A stretch of 64,000 nucleotides of DNA from assembly GCA_022605405.1 (NCBI GenBank), contig JABYQQ010000007.1, positions 1,922,001-1,986,000 on the forward strand. The letters are read 5' to 3'. The stretch is from Earliella scabrosa (taxonomy: Eukaryota > Basidiomycota > Agaricomycetes > Polyporales > Polyporaceae). Position numbers and translations under genes: made by a program. Positions 34,560-46,508 of this stretch are shown here, in pieces; position 1 is the first letter of the stretch, and each line of letters opens with the position of its first letter. The notes beneath the pieces were generated by a model, which did not search any database, was not told the origin of the DNA, and was given only the letters and a program-made list of their open reading frames with translations.

Positions 34560-36055
34560 AGACGGCTGAAGCCACCGCAACTTTAGGTCGGTCATCCGGG
34601 TCTGGAAAGAGACAAACGTCAGTACCCAGCCCGTCTAGAACGCGCATGCCAACCGCCACCCCTTCGCGAGTATAGTGAAGACTCGCCCATGGCCGCGGCG
34701 AGACGCCCTTCGCCGCTCCCGATTGCGAATCGGTGGGCTTCACGAACCCCAAGCCCCGCACCCGCACTGCGGTCGTGCGGACGCATTGCCAGCACCTGTC
34801 AAGACCCGTGCGTGCGCCGACGAGCGGGTGAGGATACAGCGCCTCTCGCCTCGGCATCCCTGGTCGTGACGGCCAGAGAGCGGGTTCGACGTGCCAGGCG
34901 TTCTGGTGCGCTTGCGCCGGATCTACCCCGTCTAGCTCGCGCATGCCAACCGCCAACCCTACCCTTCGCGACAATAGTGAAGACTCACCCGTGGTCTTCA
35001 CCGCTCCTTTGCGAATCGGTCGGCTTCACGAACCCCCGAGCCCCGCACATTCGTACGGACGCATTGCTAGCACCTGTCAAGACCCGTGAGCCGTCGAATA
35101 GCATAGACTGGGTACGAGCGGGATGACGATACAGTGCGAGGCCGACCCACCACGCATTCTGAGGCGCCGCGTCCATCCAGCCCGTCCACGTAGAGGAGGG
35201 TCACTCACCGTGCGATCCAAACCAGAGGTGACGAGACGTCTGCGCCGCTTGCGAACGCGAATTGGCCGCAGACACTGTTCAGCCCCGCCCGAGACGCCAC
35301 CTGCGCTGCGTAGGTCAGTCACCAACGGCTGCAAAGATACGAGACGAAGTCAGAAGTCGAACAGATACGCCGGAGCTGCGCATCCGCTACGCACTGGCGG
35401 GATAAGTCGATCGACGGCGCCCCTCAGCCTCGACACCGACGTCTCCCTCGTCGTGATGACGAGAGAGCTAAGTCGACTTGTCAGGCGTTCTGGTGCACCG
35501 GATCTACCCAGCCCGTCTAGCTCGCGCATGCCAACCCCCAACCAAGACTCACCCGTGGCTGCGGCGAGACGCCTTCGCCGCGCCCGATTGCAAATCGGTC
35601 GCCGAATGCAGGCTTTCACAGAGCCCCCGGGCCTTGCAGATGTCTGACCAGCACCTGTCAAGACCGATCCGTCAGAGATTGAACAGCATGGACCAGCAAC
35701 GAGCGGGATGAGGATACGATGTCCTCAGCCTCGGCACCGACGTCTCCCTCGTCGTGATGACGAGGAGCGGGGTCGACTCGCCAGACATTCCGGTGCATCG
35801 TACTCGCCTCATCCCCCTCGTCATGCATGGGCGCACCCATAACGGCACTCACCTCGGACGGTGTATCGTCGTGTCGGTCACCGAACCGTGCCGGACTCGA
35901 TTGTAAATCGGGAGTGGTGAGATGAGGACGTTGACGCGGAGATTGCGACGAGGTGCCCGTATGCGGCGCAAAGTAGATCGTCGAACATAGAGAGCGCGGA
36001 AGAGCGAGAGAGGAGAGGAGCCTGGAGAACGAGGTCGGCCGCCAGGTCATGAGGA
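34560..36055 (+). repeat. Long GC-rich repeat block, copy 1
   Basis: Contains tandem, imperfect units marked by CGTCTAG[AC]..CGCGCATGCCAACC (about 34,633, 34,928, 35,512), AGACTC[AG]CCC[AG]TGG and CACCTGTCAAGACC. The part from about 35,157 to 36,055 is nearly identical to 54,097-54,995 at a constant offset of 18,940 bases; I saw only a handful of differences. It lies directly downstream of a minus-strand helical-protein gene, as copy 2 does. Open frames in it (for example 35123-35647) are identical between copies but show no splicing or domain, so I do not call them genes. Confidence 0.85.
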
Positions 36056-36256
36056 GATAGCAAGCGCCCACTCCTGGGTCACTCCACCTCAGGGCAGGCA
36101 GCGCGAGCGAACCCGCATAATGGGGAGCAATCCATACACATAACGGTCACTGAACAGTGGTAATACGATACATCCTAATGTTACACAGCAACGATGGATC
36201 CAAATTCGCGCGTGAAAACCTCCAGAGGACAAAAACGCACGACGTCAAACTCGACT

Positions 36257-37523
36257 TCAATCACTCGCACCGCAATCGCGCTGGAACCTCAGCGACGCCG
36301 CTTTGACCAGACTCAGCTATGATAAGAATAATCAGACCATGCGCCCCGGACGTTGAGGAGTGGGTGGTGACTTACAAGCCGGCGCATGGTCCGCATGCGC
36401 TCGCCAACATGCTCGAGCTGAGTTGCAGCGCGCTTCAGCTGCTCGACGTCAATTTGAGCGTCATTGCCAACTCCTGGGAGCGATCTAGGTGTGGTCACCG
36501 CCTGCTCTACGTTCTCCTGTACGGTGGTCAGCGATGCGAGTTCTCGCGATTTGCTGAGACTTACTGTGAGACGCATGAGGCAACCTGTGTGTAACTCTTG
36601 CTGAGTGACCAACAGATTCTGGATGTCTCGCAGTGGGCGCGTCAACTTGGCGAGAGTCTCCTCCTCTATCCCATCTTGAGCGCGGGACTTGAAGATGGAG
36701 GACAAAAGTTCCGCGTCTCTGATGTTGAGCCTTGCAATCCCCATGCGCGCATGCCAGAGTCCCGTCAGTTGTGCTAGCACGGACTGAACGGCCACAACAA
36801 CGCAGTCGTCGTGAGCAGACTCCTCGAGGGGAAGCATAGCTGTGTCCATAGTGTCCTGTACGCGCGAAGTGAGACATGGACCCAAAGGTTACCTACTCGC
36901 GGACCAACTCACCGACGCCCTTTCGAAGAACTCGAAGCACGCTGACCATGCAGTGACTGTGTGGCGAACGAACACCTCACATTCGCGCGCCTCTAGGAGA
37001 TGCTTCCTCATAGACGAGAAGATGGCTCGCAGAGAAAATGATTCCCGGCCTGGCGTAAAGGGGTTCGTGTAGCGAGCATGAACCTGTTGCCACCGTTACC
37101 GTTAACTTGCGTGAGCTGACTTACCGCCACAACACTCTCACCTGCACAGCAGTGCACTCATGCAGTTCGATGACGTTCTGCTGCTCTTGGAGCTGCTCGA
37201 GTATGGCGGGGAGGCCACCCAAACGCCGCAGTGTACGGATACCCTCTCGGATGCGTTCGCGTGCGATGGAGCGGTAGGACTCTTGCTTTTCAGTGATAAC
37301 CTTCCCAGCAACGTCTTGCCAATGCTCTGGCGAGTGTGGCAACCCATACTTGTCGAGGTGTCTATAGGGAATCAGTCCCACCACAGGTCGGGGCGTATCG
37401 ACATCGGACATACAAGGCTATATCGAGATGCATATCGGCTGCAAGCCGAGCATTTGCGGTCTTGAGCTGGTCGACGACAACCAGTGCGGCATCCAGGGAA
37501 ACACTGGGCGATGTTTCAGACAT
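36257..37523 (-). CDS. Unrecognised helical protein, family copy 1
   Basis: Exons 37523-37414, 37361-37142, 37083-36913, 36855-36376 and 36316-36257 give 346 residues. It is almost wholly alpha-helical by composition, with no signal peptide or membrane span. Landmarks are LDAALVVVDQLKTANARLAAD, HLDKYGLPHSPEHW, GGLPAIL and WSACFEFFERAS. The gene at 55314-56541 matches it exon for exon: first exon 110 bases and last exon 60 bases in both, and VDHLRAANARLGADMH, DFHGFPQSPGRW, GGLPSLL and CFHFFNRAS in the same places. The two are paralogues. Function unknown. A repeat block follows its 3' end. Downstream, a short AAAACCTCCAGAGGA stretch recurs near the third gene of this style. Confidence 0.75.
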
Positions 37524-38110
37524 TTCAACGAACTGAGAGGCCGCAAGGGAGAAAGAATGTGAGAGAACACCAGGGGAATCACGAAGACGAACCGCGTCCA
37601 CAGTGTATATACCCATCCTTGCTTTGTTCTTCCTCGCTTGCGGGGCAAATCTGCCATGAGGGAGTCGACTGAGGGCCACGTGTGCATCACACACGGGTGT
37701 CGCTCAGTCCCGACCCCGAGGCCGTACACCTCTCGGGTCGTCCCCAGAAGCACGATCCTGCGCGACGACGATGACAAACTCGCAGAACGCACCTTCTGGA
37801 CGGCCGGGGATGTGCATGAACCCTACCTGCCCACACTAAGTCTCAAACGACACTCTGCGCGACGATCATCGCCTTCGAGCGCCCACACGTACGCGAACCG
37901 TCCCCCATGTTGGTAGAGGAGAGAAACGAGAGATGTATTACGAACTGATGAGGTAGGATACGGGCGTGATTGCGGGGAGAGATGCATAGGGTAGCAAGGA
38001 ACCAGAAACGTAAATGTGCAAGCAGGGAGACTGGGGGGAGATGATAGATAGAAAGGCGCACAAGCTACAGGTTGCGAGTGTGTGGAGCGCAGGGGATATA
38101 ACGGTGAGGG
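37524..38110. other. Intergenic, promoter side of helical protein gene
   Basis: Nothing else recognised between the two minus-strand genes. Confidence 0.4.
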
Positions 38111-40289
38111 TCATATGTATAGACCCTTCCCCGTCAGCTGGCCGTTGTATTCCTGAGACAGCCTACAAGACAGTTAGAGGATAGACGCATAGACAGGCCA
38201 TTTGACGTACCTGAGCAGCCCATTGGACGGGACGAAGTTGAAGGGCTCCTTGTCGATCGCCAGGAGCTCGAGATCATAATCAGAACGCTCTTTGAGCCAG
38301 GTCGCATCGAACGCGTTGATGGGCAAGCCCGGTGGAGGAGGCGTACGGTCAGAGGTACTAGGACCCTCTTTCCGAAGGCGTGGCGGCGCACCCCGACGCT
38401 TGCGGGTCTGGGGATTCAACCGGTCTCTGCGAGCTAGCGCATCGAGGGTACGGAGCAGGAGCGTAACATCATCACCCCTCCAGACCTTCTTCAAGATGAT
38501 GTACTGTTTGACGCCCCTCTCTGTCATCGATTCGTCGGAGCTCATCCCAGCGGGCCCCAGGATCCGCAGGACCTTCTCATAGCGAGATAGCTCCTTATGG
38601 TCCGTGACAACAGACAACCGACGCTCGAAAAGCTGGACAGAGGCAGTTAGCGTCGATTGAAGATTAGGTACAACTTCACTCGCACATTACGCCTACGCTC
38701 CGCGATGTTCCGCGTTCTCTGGTTGTGCTTCAGGGTTCCGTTCTGCTGCCTATACACATCGCGCAAGCGGTCGATGTGGGACTTGAACGCTTCCTTGACG
38801 GCAGCCTTGGATGCTTTCGGGTGCTTCTCCATAAAGTCGTCGACGAAGACTATAGTCGCGGACTTGTTCCAGGGTGAACAAGGGGTGCCGCGTAGATCCA
38901 ACCGAAACTTCTCGACCGTGCAACAAGGGTGGCTTTTAGCAAGATCGAAGTCCTTCACTTCCGCGACGGAAGCTATGGACGCATCCTCGAACGGATCGTC
39001 CCAGTTCTCCCGTCCCATGAGAGCGCGAGTGTGCTTCCGCACCTCGCTCTGAGAGACGGATTTCACGATTAGAGAGTCAGAGAGTATACAATCACTGTAA
39101 AGCGACATACTGCAAGCAGATTCGCGGAAGGAGAACGAGGTTGCCCGAAATCGCGAAGTTTGACAGCGTCGCGTCGGCGAGTCTGAGTCTTCCGAACTTC
39201 TTGGTCGTCATCCGCCTCGGATTCGACCTCGACGTTGCGTTTGGGTGCGGAGGAGCGACGAGAAGTAGGCTGCATCCGGGCACTGTTTAGTTGGTTGGTT
39301 GCAGCGTCCAAGAACCGGGCTTGTTGCTCAGCTAACGTGACGACTGCGGTCCCGAGACGCGCCACAGTGTTCTCCATACGGCGTACGTCACAATGTAGCT
39401 CTGCACGCATGGATGCAAGATCCGCCTGGGTCACATACTTCTACACACAAGAAAGCTGGTGAGACAATGGCAAGGGAATAGACATAAAGGCAGTATTACC
39501 TTCCGGGAAGTAGGTCTGCCAGTCGCACGGTCCTTTCCCTTGGTTCGGTTACCGGAGGCCTGTATAGCGGCGCCGTCAAGGGTCAAGGAGGTGAAGTACA
39601 GCATATTAGATAAGACGCACTGGTAGCTGAGTTCCGTCTTCTTCGTCCAGGGCCATCGCAGGCTCCTTGTTGCCCGCGTCCCCTCCGATGTACTTGTCAA
39701 TCTCTCGTTCTTCTTCCTCATCTGCTGTCGCTTCCTCCTCCTCCTCCTCTTCCGCCTCCTCCTCCTCCTCCTCCTCCTCTTCCTCCTCCGCCTCCTCCTC
39801 TTCCGCCTCCTCCTCCTCCTCTTCATCCCCCTCTCCATCACTACTATCCCCACGCCCGTCGTCGTCCACGAACCTTGTGATCATCTTCCGCTGCGTGCGC
39901 TGGGTGGTCGTGGCGCCACGGATCGCTAGAAGACGCAAGTCGACGTTAGTCTGTTGGACATGCTCTTGTACACTGCGATTGCCAGGCTGGAAGGAGACCA
40001 GTTGGTGTTCAGACGAGAGAGTGCCGAAGAACGATGAGGGAATGTCGCCAGCGTCCCCGGGGAACATGGCACGGAACTGAGCGTCCGAGAACTGGTAGGG
40101 AGCATAGTGAAGTTGTTGAGGGAGGAATGGAGCAGGGCCCTCAAGGACGTCGGACACGACATCCTTACGTCGCTTGAACTTCGTGGGGATATCCTTACCC
40201 TGCATCGGGTCGTCTGGGTCTAGGTCGACTTCTTGCTCTACGTCACCGGGTTTTCTCTTGCGTTGCGTACTAGATATAGCGGAGAGCAT
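38111..40289 (-). CDS. Large charged protein of an Agaricomycete-type family
   Basis: Exons 40289-39621, 39559-39500, 39440-39111, 39048-38680, 38632-38211 and 38162-38111 give 633 residues. The N-terminal third ends in a long Glu-rich run (39,700-39,840). The middle has helical and basic parts, and the last 270 residues carry LRILGPAGMSSDES, KKVWRGDDVTLLLRTLDAL, PPPPGLPINAFDATWL and LSQEYNGQL. This C-terminal pattern, with GMSSDES, occurs in many unassigned Agaricomycete proteins that I recall as lineage-expanded. The role is unknown. Further exons upstream (to about 40,800) are possible: proline/serine-rich frames there look coding, but I could not join them in phase. It is probably nuclear, judged by charge only. 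Confidence 0.7.
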
Positions 40290-41043
40290 GTAAGTCAACT
40301 ATGGATCGATGCAGACGGCCAAGAGATCGCACCTGGCGGAAGCTTTGCTAATAACAAGGGAGCGACTTGTGCCAGAACCGGCCGGCACACCTATTCGTCG
40401 TGCCAGTACGTACGTGAACGTCAGCATGAATATACCATAAGACAGTGACGAGCTTACGGGGTTTACTAGGACCTGCCTGTGGGGTCCCACGAGGGGCACT
40501 CGATGACATCGAGGGTTGGGAACGGGTGTAAACGTCCTCTTCTAGGTAGGACTCTGGGAGGGGTTCGGAAAGGCTGCTCCAATTAGACAAACATGTGCTC
40601 ATACCTAGAAGATTTACGGCGCGATATCTTTTCTTGCTCATCCGTCAGGCGGTCGGTATCGTCAGGCGGAGGTGGAGGTTGTGGGGACAGAGGAGTAGAC
40701 GACTCAGAGTCGGTGGGTTCATATACGCCGTTTGCGACTCTGAATCTGATCGAGCTCCTTTCTTCGCAGGGAAGCGGCGTCATACGGAGTTTCGGGGGAA
40801 CTGCAGCGGCTACTAGAATGGATGGACGAGGACATACTTCACAGCGTCTTACAATGGAGTGGGTTGGGAAGAAAGGAGGTCCCAATAGACGCTCATGTCC
40901 ACCGAAACTGGCAAGCAGTGTCAGGCTAGGCACCGCGACCTTCGCAGATGGCTCCTCCTTCCTCCACTCCTCACGGAGCACTACAGTCAGATGCACGACG
41001 CGTATATTCCGTAGATGACAACAAATGGGGAATACGAGGTAAG
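40290..41043. other. Possible 5' exons of the large charged protein
   Basis: On the minus strand, frames such as SSTPLSPQPPPPPDDTDRL (near 40,650) and YTRSQPSMSSSAPRG (near 40,500) look like disordered protein, but no in-phase splice to the exon at 40289 was found. They could be upstream exons or leader sequence. Confidence 0.3.
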
Positions 41044-42985
41044 TCACAGATCCATATAAGCAGCATTGGGCGGCGTGAACAGAAAATCCATGAGGCTAAG
41101 CCTAACTTCCTCCCGTACTCTCTCGTAGAGTTGCCGCACCGCTATTCCACAGGTTCTAGCAGATTGCCGGGATATGTCAGCCAGCTGACCCATCAGCTCC
41201 ACGGAAAGGCGTCCAGTAACCGCGATCTATACACGGCGATCGGCCTCAGCACGTCATACAACAGAGCGCGATCGAGTACTTACGATACGGAGCACCAAAG
41301 CTACAATAGAGCGCCATGGCAGGACGATGCATGCCCACGCCGCGGAAAGACATATGATGGTGGTCAGCGCAATCATGATGCCGTGCGCGATGGGATCGCG
41401 CGGTTCGACGCGATTGAGCTGGGTGCGCGCTCAGACCGAATGCAGACACGGAGGTTGAAGAGATGGGACTGACTGTGATAACCTGCACGAGCTTTCCAAG
41501 AGACTCCGTCAGTGAGTGCGATCCATCAGCAAGTGGTGCTATGCAATGGTGATCAGCAGCGTTGTGATGAACGAAGGGTCTGAACTTACGGATTTTCGCT
41601 CTCCATATCTTGATGTAGGTGGCCTGACCCTTTCCAGCGGTGCCGGTGGCAATGTAGTGGAAGGCTCCGCGTTCAACCGTCTACATTGAACATGAGTCGT
41701 CCACTCGATGAGTACGATATATGACAAACCAGTACTTACCGCGACCGCTTGAATCGTGTCCTCTGGAGGAGACGATCACTTCAGTACCATATATGATGTG
41801 GCAACGCAGCGTACAGACCTTCATGCTGAAGGATCTGGAAATGCTCCCCATCGCCGACATTCCAGATACACACAGCGCCAGTCGTCGTACCGCAGATGAT
41901 GGCTCGACCACCATGCAAGAACGCAGTCCGGACGGTCAACTTGCAGCGGGGTGCGCTCACAAGCTTGTACGCCTGTCGAGGTTTCCCTCTTGAACCGACA
42001 ATGTAGCGATCTAGGCCTGTGGCCATATTGTACACGACGATGCTCCGGCTGTTGGGACTTAAAGCTGACCCGCCGCTGTGGAAAAGAAGTCACTACAACT
42101 CGTAAAGCGCGCAGTATACTGAGCAGAGCATACATTTTAGGTGTACTGTCCGGAGGAGATATGGTCCATAGTTCGTCTTGAGAGTGAGTATCCCAACACC
42201 TACCACACATTGCTATCAGATCATGAGGCCAGGAGATGACTCAAGACATACACGATACCGTGGTTCAGATAAGACACGACCAGCTTCTTCCCGTTGTCGA
42301 GGAAATGAAGGGCCACCGGGCGGAGGCGTGTTTCAGGGTCAACAGATGCTTCATCTGCGCCAGCCGGAGGGGGGTACTTCTGTGCTCCCTTGTATCTGTC
42401 TGCAAGGAACACTCTTGTCAACCGTCATGGAAATGAGTTCACATACATACTTCTGGAGACCTCTCGCGTAACATAAACTTCTGTGCCCATCCCTACCGCG
42501 AGGTATTGGGAGGCCGCGTTGTATTCGAGGCACTGCACAGTACCTTGGGCCCCAAGATGTATGGGATTTTCGGTGTAGTCTCTCTGGTGTAGTGCTACGT
42601 GAACTAACGGTGCATAATGCGCGGAAAATATACTCACCAAATGGAAGTCATGCGCCTGGAAGAGATACCCGTTGTCGCAACCCACAACTACTGTCTCCGG
42701 ATGCACAGGATGCCATATGACGCAGCCGACCGGGGCCTTGCAAAGGAATCTGTAAAGTAATCGACCCTTCTGCGCGTTCCATATAATGAGGGCATAGTCG
42801 TCTCCTCCACTGGCTAGATGAGTGCCGTCGGGGGAGAAGGAGAGGCAGTTGACAGTGTCGCTGTGTCCAGAAGTAAGCGTATGGATGGCAACGTATGCCG
42901 TGTTGAGGCCGGCGTCGTCTTCGTCGTGAGCCATCATACGGTCACCGATGAAGAAGGGGGGAAAGCAGCAGTTCGGCACGGGCAC
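41044..42985 (-). CDS. WD40-repeat protein with C-terminal membrane helix
   Basis: Ten exons (42985-42638, 42583-42451, 42399-42252, 42199-42134, 42075-41819, 41762-41740, 41680-41590, 41538-41483, 41418-41284, 41226-41044) give 479 residues. WD-type blades are visible: GHSDTVNCLSFSPDGTHLASGG then DYALIIWN, GCVIWHP..VVVGCDNGYL, VQCLEYNAASQYLAVGMG, and AIICGTTTGAVCIWN. After the propeller there is a hydrophobic helix (MIALTTIICLSAAWACIVLP) and a helical tail. A membrane-anchored propeller would act as a scaffold. The partner is unknown. The neighbouring gene on the same strand, 243 bases upstream, also ends with a membrane helix. The start could instead be the ATG at 42937. One exon is only 23 bases. 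Confidence 0.8.
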
Positions 42986-43228
42986 GGCGACGGGGGAGAA
43001 CGATGTTCTGCCCTGCCGCGCCTCGTGTCCGCCGGTGCCTCATTACCCGGTGCACTGATGCGACAGTGCTGATGGATTGATCTCCATTGAACATTCAAGT
43101 GTGAGGAGTACACAGGCGGATTGCTCGGAGCAGGAGAGAAATTTGATTAAACGGGTGGCGCTAAGTCGTACGAGAGAGACGGGTCAAAAAGGCAAACAGG
43201 ACAGTACACGCTAAGTCTATCACGACGA

Positions 43229-44387
43229 TCAAACACGGATGTCACCGTCTAGGTGCTCAAGACAACCTAACACAAGTTTGCAAATCTGTTGGAGGTAGTA
43301 GAGGGCAGGGTGTGCATAAGTACGTGCGAATGAGATCATCTTAGACCAACGAAGAGGAAGATCTCCGAGCGTGAGGGCCGCCATTTTGGTGAAAGAAGAA
43401 GGCACGAAGACGAAACCAACGATGAGAAGGATGATGGAAGCCATGGCGACGATTATCGTAGTCGGGGAATGCGGCTGTGTGTATCGCGTCGAGGGAGTAA
43501 CGAATACGCGACCTTGCGCGTGGACATCGACGAACTTGAATCCGTCAGGGAACAGCGAAGCGTCCGAAAGCTAGTCCGGAATGAGCCATAGCCTGAAAGG
43601 AAGAGCAAATCATACATACATCGCCGTTCCCTTCCACGCTGACCGTGAGTACATCGTCAGCCCACTGGCCCCGCGCGTTCAGATACCCTGACGAAGATTA
43701 GCCGGCAGGGCTCGAAGGAGAGGGGTAGCCGTGACTTACAACGAACAGCATCCGTCATGAGCTGTCGCAGCTTACGATGGGTGATCTCAGTTACGGCCTG
43801 AAAATGCGTGTCGTTGACACGAGACGCCTAACGACCAGAGAGGACCAGAAGTCGTCAGCTAAGAGGCGGAGATACAGACGGTCAACACCCACGAGCAGGA
43901 CAGCGATACTTTCCGGGTCATCCACCACTTCAATCCACCCTTTAGGGGAGAACACCAGCGCGGCTGGGTCCCGGAGTTCCGAAGATCGTTCAGAACCTCC
44001 GACTGGTTCCAGCTCCCGAACGACAGTTTTATACGCTCCGGGCAAGTCGCTATAAGTAACCTACAGGAGTAGAACCACTTGATGGGCATAAGGACGAGGG
44101 TGGATGAAGGGCTGTCGAGACTCACCGTGGAAGTCAGTTTCGTATGTTCTGGAACCGTGACCCTAGGGCGCTGACGCTGTACCGCCTAACTGCAGTTAAT
44201 TCGTGTGGCCCGAGGAACGCGGTGGACGACATACCTCCTCCCTTCTGGCCGCGCGGACGGTCGAGTCCTCTACGCTCCTAGCTGGTAGGTTGTTCCGCAA
44301 CCGGATAGGGTCCGGAGGAGTTCGACTCGTCGTGAGGATGGTCTGCGACGAGGCGGACTGAGGCTGGTCGGTTTCTGGTGGTGCCAT
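43229..44387 (-). CDS. Unrecognised protein with one or two C-terminal membrane helices
   Basis: Exons 44387-44235, 44185-44126, 44060-43833, 43797-43740, 43687-43620 and 43570-43229 give 302 residues. The N-terminal 75 residues are Ser/Thr/Arg-rich and likely disordered. A globular part follows (VVRELEPVGG, GWIEVVDDPESIAVLLVGVD, LRQLMTDAVRWYL, SLFPDGFKFVDVHAQG). Near the C-terminus MASIILLIVGFVFVPSSF is a membrane helix. The intron between exons 3 and 4 would be only 35 bases (GTTAGG..TTTCAG), shorter than any other here, so that join is doubtful. It lies just upstream of the WD40-membrane gene on the same strand. Family not recognised. Confidence 0.65.
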
Positions 44388-45245
44388 CGATGGGGAGTCG
44401 CAGAGGTAGAGGTTCGTCGGCGGAAGTTGGAGACACCGAGAGATGGAGTAGAATCTTGAGGAGACACTTGGCGCTCGCAGGCTATGAGGGTCAACAGTGA
44501 CCCGTAGTGCTGTAGACAAAGGTACAGCCGGAGTTGGCCCCTCGTGCATCAGCATGACATAGCCCCGGGATTCGGTTTCGGCGCACGAACAATAGGAGAG
44601 GGCGAAACGTACCCGACGAACGCCAACGTGTACCACTCCGACCTTACCTTTCATGCACACACTCGAGCATGCTAGAGAGATCGACAGAGGTCCTCTACTA
44701 CCGAGGACAGCTGCTTGTACGGTGGAGCCTGCATGGGAGATTGTGCGATTCGTCATGAGTACTGCAGGATTGACAATCGCGTACGCACTGACAGACACGA
44801 TCCATCTTCAAGTCGGCCCGGTACTTGCTGCGAATACAATCAGAGCTCGTGAGCCCCATCGCTAAGATTGAGGCGGTGCGGTTGACATCAACTCGTGTCG
44901 AGCGGAGAGGGCGGGACCAGAGGAGGGAGAGGTACGGGAGCCAGCGGGACTAGAGAAGGGAGTGCGAACTGAGGGCCAACGTGGCGCTCGCGTGCCCTGG
45001 CACATGGCACGTGGCACGTCTCGGACTCTAACCTAACGCCCTTCCGAGGGGGAAGTGACTTGATCACCAACTTCATGGCCACCGCATGCGTTCTACTCTT
45101 GATCTGTAGACTGTTTCGTCCTGCTTTCTGACGGCTCTTCGTCGCTACTGGTGGCTTGCATTATGGCCCTCAAACCCGCAATCCGCGTCATATTCTCGAC
45201 CGACATCCGCCCCCCTCGAAGGCCCACTCCTCCACTATTCCCCAC
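44388..45245. other. Divergent promoter region, 858 bases
   Basis: Between the starts of a minus-strand and a plus-strand gene. Open frames here lack support. Confidence 0.4.
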
Positions 45246-45791
45246 ATGTCGAGTGCTCCTCTGACCTATCTCTATCGTGCGTACCTCACATCTCCTCCTC
45301 GCCAAGTTCCTTACCGTTTGCAGGTGTCCGCAAGCTCTTCAGCGAGCTTGCGAAGGCAGGCCAGAGCTCCATCCAGCTCGACCGTGTTATCGCTATTGGT
45401 GAGTCCTGTCCGGGTGCCTCGAGGCGGCTTCGTCGCTCAGTGTTCCGTTCAGTATGCCCTCAGGAAGAAGAGGATCGTGAAGAGCTCGTTGATGTCGCGG
45501 TCATGCATGAGGTCCGTCTTAATCCTTGTCTTCGTATGGCTCGTAGCTGATCCGTTATCCCAGGCCCAGTACATTAGCGTGCGGCGGTCTGGTAAGACGG
45601 CGACGATCACACTCACAGATGAAGGTATTGCACAGTACGTTCACCTTCTTCTCTGCATGTTGGATATCTGTTTACCCCTGTCCTCAGTTACAAGGAGTGG
45701 GAAGATCCTGTGCCGATGGTCCCATCGCCGAGATCTAGGCGTGACGTGCGCTCATATTGGTCTTCTGGTATTCGTTGCCTCTGATGTGTAG
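45246..45791 (+). CDS. Small unrecognised protein, five exons
   Basis: Exons 45246-45276, 45324-45398, 45453-45511, 45564-45624 and 45688-45791 give about 109 residues. The first four joins are in phase with good signals and give MSSAPLTYLYRVRKLFSEL, SSIQLDRVIAIVCPQEEEDR, VDVAVMHEAQYISVRRSGK and TATITLTDE. The last exon is uncertain. In my frame it reads poorly, while one base over it reads YKEWEDPVPMVPSPR, which looks more like protein. Either the last splice differs or there is a frameshift. Family not recognised. Confidence 0.45.
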   Translation: MSSAPLTYLYRAYLTSPPRQVPYRLQVSASSSASLRRQARAPSSSTVLSLLVSPVRVPRGGFVAQCSVQYALRKKRIVKSSLMSRSCMRSVLILVFVWLVADPLSQAQYISVRRSGKTATITLTDEGIAQYVHLLLCMLDICLPLSSVTRSGKILCRWSHRRDLGVTCAHIGLLVFVASDV

Positions 45792-46508
45792 TTTGTAGGC
45801 TGTTGCAGAGTACCAGAGCATCGCCGAACTCATGCTGCCCATTCTCACTTCCCTCCGTGCACGCAGCCCCAACGATACTCGTTTGTCCGCGATGGATGAT
45901 GTTGTAGACGTCGTGCGTGCCCCAGATACCCATCCCAGTCTCGCACACTGATCCCCTTCCCCTAGGTCAAGGAGCACCTTCAAAGTACGACCTACTGGCG
46001 CGAAATGGTGGGTCTTGATATCAGAATCTGCATCTGCGTCCCCCAGGATTGATGTGTTGGTACAGAACGAGGATCTACGTACATGTCTCACTTATACGAG
46101 TGAAGTAGTTCAGCATCTTGAAGCGTTAGCTCACGTCTCTGCAGACGATATGGCGTAACGACGACTTGGCGCGCCCGTGCATCTACCTGTATATATGCTT
46201 TGTTCTCTGTTGAGCTGTACCTGTATCCTACATACGAAACTGAATCATGTTCCCCACCCGTGTCCAAGTATCTGTTGGTGTGTCTCGGATCTCAGATAGT
46301 CCTCGACGACGCGCCGGAACAGGTTGTTATATGATTGCCGTCAGCGCGGCCACGAGAGGTGTAGTTAGCCCAGCGTCGGTGCTCGACCGCCTACACTATG
46401 GGCGACTCTATACGGCGTGATTCACGTTGGCGGCAAACCTGTCAAGCAGATATTGGCATGTCAGACACTCATAGGCAGGCAGGAAGGGCAAACAGGCACA
46501 TTGGTCAG
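45792..46508. other. Intergenic between convergent genes
   Basis: No supported feature seen. Confidence 0.35.

Noticed and set aside
35123..35647. 174-codon open frame identical at 54063-54587
   Set aside because: It is part of a repeated block. The translation is Arg/Pro/Ser-rich low-complexity and there is no splice or start support.
39667..40080. Serine-rich plus-strand open frame
   Set aside because: It is the antisense of the Glu-rich run in the minus-strand gene at 38111-40289.
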